From Pelotomaculum sp. UBA3102 (GTDB taxonomy: Bacteria > Bacillota > Desulfotomaculia > Desulfotomaculales > Pelotomaculaceae): a stretch of 10,774 bases of DNA. The notes under the pieces are model-generated. The model was not told the DNA's origin. It did not search any database and saw nothing but the letters and a program-made list of their open reading frames with translations. This document shows positions 6,597 to 10,774 of the stretch, in pieces. The DNA lies in contig DFAQ01000023.1 in assembly GCA_002365865.1 (NCBI GenBank), positions 453 through 11,226 on the forward strand, given 5' to 3'. The position numbers and the translations under genes were made by a program. Numbering within the stretch: position 1 is the stretch's first letter; every line of letters starts with the position of its first letter.

Positions 6597-8426
6597 CTAC
6601 TCCACCGTGACGCTTTTGGCTAAATTGCGGGGTTTATCCACGTCGCAGCCCCTGGCCACCGCCGCGTGGTAGGCCAGCAGTTGCAGCGGGATGACGGCCA
6701 GCACCGGGGTCAGGAGCGGGTGCGTCTTGGGAATGTAGACCACTTTGCCGGTCACTTTTTCCACTCCTTTGAGGCCGTCCGTGGCCAGCGCCACCACGGA
6801 GGCGCCGCGGGCATTAACCTCCTGGATGTTGCTGACCATCTTGTCAAAGGTGCCCTCCTGGGTGACCAGGGCCACCACGGGCACGTTATCTTCAATCAGG
6901 GCCAGGGTGCCGTGTTTCAGTTCACCGGCCGCGTAGGCCTCCGCGTGCAGATAGGAAATTTCTTTTAGCTTCAGCGACCCTTCCATGGCCACGGCGTAAT
7001 CGAGCCCCCGGCCGATAAAGAAAATGTCCCTGCAGGAAGCAAGTTCACCGGCAAACACCTTTACTTCAGCCGAGTTGCTGAGGATTGACTGGGCCTTGCC
7101 GGCGATTTTCTGCAGGCCCAGGATAATCTCCTTGATTTCGTCCGGGTCCACGGTACCGCGGCCTTTAGCCAGGTAAAGCGCCAACAGGTACATAGACACC
7201 AGCTGGGTGGTGTAGGCCTTGGTTGAAGCCACGGCTATTTCGGGTCCGGCCCAGGTGTAAATTATACCGTCGGCCTCCCTGGCCACGGAACTCCCCACCA
7301 CGTTGGTCACGGCCACCACCCGCGCCCCCTGCCGCCTGGCCTCCCGCAGGGCGGCCAGGGTATCGGCCGTCTCGCCGGACTGGCTGATCACCACTACCAG
7401 GGTGCCCGGCTCAATGATGGGCTGGCGGTAACGAAATTCGGAGGCGATGTCAACCTCCACCGGCAGCCGCACCAGTTTTTCTATGATGTACTTGCCCACC
7501 AGGCCGGCGTGATAGGCGGTGCCGCAGGCAGTTATGTGAATCTTCTTCAAGCCCTCGATTTCTTCCGGAGATATGCTGACCTCGTCGAGCACCACTTCGG
7601 AACCGTCCGGCGTGATTCGCCCGCTCAGGGTGTCCCGCAGCGCCCGGGGCTGCTCGTAAATTTCTTTGAGCATGAAGTGTTCGTACCCGCCCCTTTCGGC
7701 CTGCTCCGCTTTCCACTTCACTTCGGTGACACCCTTAATGATCTCGTTGCCCTGCCGGTCCAGCACCCTGACCCGGCCGGCCTCGAGCACCGCCATCTCC
7801 CCGTCGTTGAGGACGTAGGTCCGCCGGGTATGCTTCAATATGGCGGGAATATCCGAGGCCAGAAAGTTTTCCCCCCGGCCCAGTCCCACTATCAGCGGGC
7901 TGTCCTGGCGGAAGGCAACCACTTTGTCCGGCTCATGGGAAGTGACCACGGCTATGGCGAAAGAACCTTCCAGTTTGGCCACCGCTTCCAGCACCGCCGT
8001 TTCCAAATTACCGTCGTAAAAATGTTCCACCAGGTGGGGCAGGACTTCGGTGTCGGTCTCGGAACGGAAAACATGCCCCTGCAGCTGCAGCCATTCTTTA
8101 AGGCTGAAATAATTTTCAATAATCCCGTTGTGCACGACGGCAAACCGGCCGGTACAGTCGCTGTGCGGGTGCGCGTTGAGATCACTCGGCCGGCCGTGCG
8201 TCGCCCAGCGCGTATGCCCGATCCCCGCCGCGGCCCGGTAATTATGCCCGTTCAGGCTTTCCCTGAGCACGGTAAGCTTGCCCATTTTTTTTAAAAATTT
8301 TATGCTGCTGCCTTCCGCAAAAGCCACGCCTGCGGAATCATAACCCCGGTACTCCAGCTTTTCCAGTCCTTCTATTAAAACGGAAACGGCCTCTTGGGGA
8401 CCGATATATCCTACAATACCGCACAT
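6597..8426 (-). CDS. glmS: glutamine--fructose-6-phosphate aminotransferase (isomerizing)
   Basis: Makes glucosamine-6-phosphate from fructose-6-phosphate and glutamine, the first committed step to UDP-GlcNAc for peptidoglycan; cytosolic. At 609 residues it has the standard length. The N-terminal class II glutaminase domain starts MCGIVGYIG, whose Cys2 becomes the nucleophile after Met removal, with HTRWATHG (71-78) and NGIIENY (100-106). Two SIS isomerase domains follow: ITACGTAYHAG (298-308) with SQSGETADT (348-356), and FFIGRGLDYAVAMEGSLKLKE (469-489) with the AEAYAAGELKHG segment (495-506). The C-terminus DKPRNLAKSVTVE is canonical. The ATG at 8426 is preceded by GGGAGG at 8-nt spacing. 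It follows glmM on the same strand, but a glmS ribozyme, a terminator-like hairpin and a 213-bp inverted-repeat element separate them. The protein itself shows no defect. Confidence 0.98.
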   Translation of the reverse strand: MCGIVGYIGPQEAVSVLIEGLEKLEYRGYDSAGVAFAEGSSIKFLKKMGKLTVLRESLNGHNYRAAAGIGHTRWATHGRPSDLNAHPHSDCTGRFAVVHNGIIENYFSLKEWLQLQGHVFRSETDTEVLPHLVEHFYDGNLETAVLEAVAKLEGSFAIAVVTSHEPDKVVAFRQDSPLIVGLGRGENFLASDIPAILKHTRRTYVLNDGEMAVLEAGRVRVLDRQGNEIIKGVTEVKWKAEQAERGGYEHFMLKEIYEQPRALRDTLSGRITPDGSEVVLDEVSISPEEIEGLKKIHITACGTAYHAGLVGKYIIEKLVRLPVEVDIASEFRYRQPIIEPGTLVVVISQSGETADTLAALREARRQGARVVAVTNVVGSSVAREADGIIYTWAGPEIAVASTKAYTTQLVSMYLLALYLAKGRGTVDPDEIKEIILGLQKIAGKAQSILSNSAEVKVFAGELASCRDIFFIGRGLDYAVAMEGSLKLKEISYLHAEAYAAGELKHGTLALIEDNVPVVALVTQEGTFDKMVSNIQEVNARGASVVALATDGLKGVEKVTGKVVYIPKTHPLLTPVLAVIPLQLLAYHAAVARGCDVDKPRNLAKSVTVE

Positions 8427-8485
8427 ACTAACTACCTCCCGGTTTCATCTCGAACAAATTCGCCCTTCAGCAGGCGACCTACTAG

Positions 8486-8698
8486 ACCTTGATATTGAAG
8501 CTCGCTCGCTCAGAGTGCTTCGCGTCGAGTGAACTAAAGGCTCGTTTCGGGCGATATTGGACCGCCTTCAACTCACATCCTGTTACGGTTCAGGCTTTCG
8601 CGGCCATCCTTGGCCGCTCATCCAATATCGCTTTCTCACTTCGCCTAGTTCATTTACGACGCTCTCGCAATATCGCTCGCTAGCTTCAATATCAAGGT
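8486..8698. mobile_element. 213-bp inverted-repeat element (MITE-like) in the glmS leader
   Basis: Perfect 17-bp termini ACCTTGATATTGAAGCT (8486-8502) and its complement (8682-8698) bound the element. A second pair of 11-bp perfect arms, GCGATATTGGA (8551-8561) and TCCAATATCGC (8621-8631), nests inside, with partly matching sequence between (GCGTCG and TGAACTA blocks). The heptamer GATATTG occurs five times counting both orientations (8491, 8553, 8623, 8668, 8687). Read on the minus strand the core forms GCGGCC-AAGGAT-GGCCGC (8600-8617) and a GCCT...AGGC stem exposing CAGGATGT (8565-8596). There is no coding capacity beyond shadow ORFs. No clear target duplication is seen. It could be a non-autonomous mobile repeat inserted into the leader, or a native structured leader RNA. 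A genome-wide copy count would tell. Confidence 0.65.
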
Positions 8699-8703
8699 GT
8701 TTT

Positions 8704-8731
8704 ATAATAACGTTGTTTTACTTATCCACAA
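8704..8731 (-). promoter_or_regulatory. candidate second promoter for glmS
   Basis: On the minus strand TTGTGG (8726-8731) and TATTAT (8704-8709) are spaced 16 nt within AT-rich sequence. Initiation would fall at the outer edge of the inverted-repeat element, giving a leader of about 270 nt that lacks the ribozyme. The match to sigma-A boxes is moderate. Confidence 0.35.
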
Positions 8732-8776
8732 TTAACAAAATGTATCCTTTCCAATACAATAAAAATCCCTTACTCC

Positions 8777-8810
8777 AAATAAAAATGCCGGGCACACCAA
8801 AGCCACGGCA
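8777..8810 (-). terminator. terminator-like hairpin between ribozyme and glmS
   Basis: On the minus strand TGCCG-T-GG (8803-8810) pairs with CC-CGGCA (8786-8792), 7 bp with one bulged T and a 10-nt loop, followed by TTTTTATTT. It has the order of an intrinsic terminator or attenuator and sits about 80 nt after the ribozyme core. Confidence 0.5.
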
Positions 8811-8887
8811 AGAAATTTCTGTATCTTTGTCCTTCTGAAAACAGCAATACAAAGCCTGTAGGTTATGCCTATGCCTTTCCGGCCGCC

Positions 8888-9088
8888 GGCACTTTTGTCC
8901 CATCGGTTGCCCGGTGGTTTTGTAATGCCTTTAACGGTTCGCCGAAACCGGGGGGCACCCGCCGAAAATTCGATTAACCCCCTCCTCGTCAACCCTTAGG
9001 GAATTTACCTTGCGGTAATTCCTTATTTCAATTTCAAAATTCAACTCTGAACTCTGAACTCTGAACTCTGAAAAAGGGTCCTGGCGCT
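8888..9088 (-). ncRNA. glmS ribozyme/riboswitch (GlcN6P-activated self-cleaving leader)
   Basis: On the minus strand the sequence starts A|GCGCCAGGACCC, the canonical cleavage site (A at 9088, G at 9087). P1 is closed by ACCCTT (9074-9079) with AAGGGT (8992-8997). The conserved core follows: TTGACGAGG, then the G-rich run, TCGAATTTTCGGCGGGTGCC and CGGTTTCGGCGAACCG. P4 with AAAACCA and the CGG-GCAA-CCG capped arm ends at GTGCC (8888). Binding of glucosamine-6-phosphate triggers self-cleavage and lowers glmS mRNA stability. The P1 loop is enlarged to 76 nt and carries a four-copy heptamer repeat and a GCAA-capped hairpin (9000-9022). The core ends 461 nt before the glmS start, much farther than usual. 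Identification rests on direct match to the known consensus. Confidence 0.95.
9043..9070. repeat. tandem heptamer repeat (AACTCTG)x4
   Basis: Four exact consecutive copies of AACTCTG (CAGAGTT on the transcribed strand) lie inside the P1 loop of the glmS ribozyme. The loop is a position where the ribozyme tolerates insertions. The copies cannot pair with each other. Confidence 0.9.
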
Positions 9089-9150
9089 TGATTTTTTAGT
9101 TTTAAACGGTTTGAAGAAACCAAAAGCTTGCCGCTAAACATCACCCCCGG

Positions 9151-10485
9151 TTATAATTCTTTGATTACTTTCGCCAGTCTTCCGGTAATCTCCTGCAATT
9201 GTTTTTTATTTCGACCTTCAACCATTACCCGGATCAACGGCTCGGTACCGGAAGGCCGCACCAGAACGCGTCCCGTTCCGTTCAGCATTTTTTCTTCCTC
9301 CGCGATTGCTTTGGCCAGCACCGGACTGCTCATCACCGTTTGTTTGTCGGATACCGGAATGTTTTCCAGCAACTGGGGCAGGCGTTCCATCCAGCCGGCC
9401 AGTTCTTCCAGGGACTGCCCGCTTTCCTTCATCACGGACAGCAGTTGCAGGGCCGTAAGTATACCGTCCCCGGTGCGGTTGAGATCCAGAAAGATAATGT
9501 GCCCGGATTGTTCTCCGCCAAATACGGCGCCGGTACGCAGCAGCTCTTCCAGGACGTAACGGTCGCCTACCTTGGTTTCCACTACCTTGATGCCCGAATC
9601 CTTTAACGCCAGGTGCAAGCCCAAGTTGCTCATTACCGTTACTACCACGGTGTTATTGGCCAGCATACCTTTATCTTTTAAATGCCGCGCGCAAATCAGC
9701 ATTATTTGGTCCCCGTCAACCAGCCGGCCGCCCGCATCGACGGCCAGAACCCGGTCGGCGTCACCGTCATGGGCCAGGCCCAGGTCGGCTCCGCGCGCCA
9801 CGACCGCTTCCATCAGGGCTTCCGGGTGGGTGGATCCGCAGCCGTCGTTGATATTCAACCCGTCCGGGTGGTTAAAGACGGGCACCACTTCGGCTCCCAT
9901 CCGGCTGTAGATCCGGGGGGCGACGTAATAAGCGGCGCCGTTGGCGCAGTCGACGACAATTTTCAAGCCTTTTAAATCCGTATTGACCGTGCCGCAGGCA
10001 TATTGCTCGTAACGGCCGGCGGCGTCGCGTACCTGGAAGGTATGACCCACCGCTTTCCCCACGGGGGAAGGAACGTGGGCACAATCATCCCTGACCAAGG
10101 CTTCGATTTCGGCTTCAAGCGCTTCGGAAAGCTTGTAGCCGCTGGGCCCGAAAAACTTGATCCCGTTATCCTCAACCGGGTTGTGGGAGGCGGAAATCAC
10201 CACCCCCGCGGCCGCTTTCAGGTCCCGCGTCAGAAAGGCGATGGCGGGCGTGGGCATAATGCCCACCTGCAAAACATTCACCCCGGCCGAACAGACACCG
10301 GCAACCATGGCTGATTCCAGCATATCCCCGGAGATGCGGGTGTCCTTCCCGATCACCACGCCGGTACCGCTGCCGTCACGGGCCAGGACGTGGGCTCCCG
10401 CCCGGCCCAGCTTGAAAGCCAGTTCGGGAGACAATTCGCGGTTGGCCACACCCCTTACCCCGTCGGTGCCGAACAAAACCCCCAT
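9151..10485 (-). CDS. glmM: phosphoglucosamine mutase
   Basis: Converts glucosamine-6-phosphate to glucosamine-1-phosphate on the way to UDP-GlcNAc; cytosolic. It is a 444-residue alpha-D-phosphohexomutase with four standard motifs: the active-site serine loop SASHNP (98-103, phosphorylated S100), the metal loop DGDADR (240-245), the sugar loop GGEQSGH (323-329) and the phosphate loop RPSGTEP (410-416). The N-terminus MGVLFGTDGVRG is canonical. The frame is open to an ATG at 10512, but I chose 10485 because AAAGGAGA lies 9 nt before it, inside the longer version, and homologues begin at this FGTDGVRG segment. It lies downstream of the CdaR-like gene, as in Firmicutes cdaA-cdaR-glmM clusters, and upstream of the glmS ribozyme and glmS. 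It has its own consensus promoter. Confidence 0.97.
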   Translation of the reverse strand: MGVLFGTDGVRGVANRELSPELAFKLGRAGAHVLARDGSGTGVVIGKDTRISGDMLESAMVAGVCSAGVNVLQVGIMPTPAIAFLTRDLKAAAGVVISASHNPVEDNGIKFFGPSGYKLSEALEAEIEALVRDDCAHVPSPVGKAVGHTFQVRDAAGRYEQYACGTVNTDLKGLKIVVDCANGAAYYVAPRIYSRMGAEVVPVFNHPDGLNINDGCGSTHPEALMEAVVARGADLGLAHDGDADRVLAVDAGGRLVDGDQIMLICARHLKDKGMLANNTVVVTVMSNLGLHLALKDSGIKVVETKVGDRYVLEELLRTGAVFGGEQSGHIIFLDLNRTGDGILTALQLLSVMKESGQSLEELAGWMERLPQLLENIPVSDKQTVMSSPVLAKAIAEEEKMLNGTGRVLVRPSGTEPLIRVMVEGRNKKQLQEITGRLAKVIKEL

Positions 10486-10523
10486 GAAACCAGGTCTCCT
10501 TTCGCGCGCCAAAATTACAATAT

Positions 10524-10553
10524 ATTATAACTACACCGCTGTCTGTTTGTCAA
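10524..10553 (-). promoter_or_regulatory. sigma-A promoter of glmM
   Basis: On the minus strand a perfect TTGACA (10548-10553) and perfect TATAAT (10524-10529) are separated by 18 nt. The predicted start near 10517 gives a leader of about 30 nt ending in the AAAGGAGA ribosome binding site. glmM can thus be transcribed independently of the upstream CdaR-like gene. Confidence 0.85.
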
Positions 10554-10613
10554 TTTTACTACATTCTATGTCGTTACAGGTCTTATGGTCAATTACCGAA
10601 CTTGAAAAAATAT

Positions 10614-10774
10614 TTATTCCGGCGGCGCCGGAGAGGAAGGCTCTTCCTCCGTGCTGATTTCCACTTTTACCCGCACCCGGTCCGGTTGTATCTCCTCAAT
10701 GTCCGGAGGCGGGGACAGTCGTACTTCCCGGCTCAGGCTCCGAGCTGCTCCCTGGATCTGGATAAGCTCAGTTT
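10614..10774 (-). CDS. cdaR: YbbR-domain protein, CdaR-like, C-terminal end (partial)
   Basis: The window edge cuts this gene, leaving the last 53 codons before a TAA at 10614-10616. The visible peptide begins TELIQIQGAARSLSREVRLS and has the strand pattern and sentence-like ending (PDIEEIQPDRVRVKVEIS, then an acidic, proline-rich tail) of the last YbbR repeat. In Firmicutes, CdaR is a membrane-anchored partner that modulates the diadenylate cyclase CdaA. It is normally encoded between cdaA and glmM, which is the position seen here. Assignment rests on the short C-terminal match plus synteny. The YbbR repeats and membrane anchor lie outside the window. Confidence 0.7.
   Translation of the reverse strand, partial: TELIQIQGAARSLSREVRLSPPPDIEEIQPDRVRVKVEISTEEEPSSPAPPE

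Noticed and set aside
7509..8294. 261-codon plus-strand ORF opposite glmS
   Set aside because: Antisense shadow of glmS; no recognisable domain.
8489..8992. Several small ORFs on both strands across the glmS leader
   Set aside because: They overlap the ribozyme and the inverted-repeat element and have no coherent protein features; the RNA and repeat explain the sequence.
9089..9150. Hairpin GGTTT-CTTC-AAACC after glmM as a terminator
   Set aside because: The stem is only 5 bp and AT-rich, and the following GTTTAAAAC is not a U-tract; read-through to the ribozyme seems likely.
10486..10512. Longer glmM start (MARERRPGF...)
   Set aside because: The AAAGGAGA ribosome binding site lies inside this extension, and the family starts at the ATG before GVLFGTDGVRG.

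Overview
The window looks like a chromosomal segment from a Gram-positive, Clostridia-type bacterium, possibly of the Desulfotomaculum/Pelotomaculum kind. The reasons are the gene order cdaR-glmM-glmS, a glmS ribozyme ahead of glmS, strong AGGAGG-type ribosome binding sites and one consensus sigma-A promoter. All credible genes are on the minus strand, so transcription runs from the right end towards the left.

Right part (about 6480-10774) is housekeeping amino-sugar metabolism with GC-rich coding sequence. It holds the 3' end of a YbbR/CdaR-like gene, then glmM (phosphoglucosamine mutase) behind its own TTGACA/TATAAT promoter. A glmS ribozyme follows, then an unusually long (about 460 nt) region before glmS (glutamine:fructose-6-phosphate aminotransferase), which ends at a clear intrinsic terminator. 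GlmS makes glucosamine-6-P, GlmM converts it to glucosamine-1-P for cell-wall UDP-GlcNAc, and the ribozyme senses GlcN6P. The ribozyme-to-glmS gap contains a terminator-like hairpin, a candidate second promoter and a 213-bp inverted-repeat element whose loops present GGA motifs. This arrangement raises the question of how far the ribozyme still controls glmS.

Middle part (about 4217-6480) is conspicuously AT-rich and looks acquired. It holds a small ORF remnant right after the glmS terminator and a translationally coupled pair: a ComF-like phosphoribosyltransferase and a SLOG/YspA-like nucleotide-binding protein. Next comes an 800-nt stretch with stacked hairpins and a frameshifted, zinc-ribbon-like, IS-associated relic on the plus strand.

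Left part (108-4216) is a two-gene module. The first gene is an SBD-HNH endonuclease of the type IV restriction class that recognises phosphorothioate-modified DNA. The second, 62 nt downstream, is a 1047-residue protein combining a PLD-type nuclease domain, an SF2 helicase and DUF3427. Together they look like an anti-invader module. The window therefore shows a small defence/conflict island downstream of glmS, with two candidate systems (SBD-HNH plus PLD-helicase, and PRTase plus SLOG) side by side. No dnd/ssp phosphorothioation genes are visible here.
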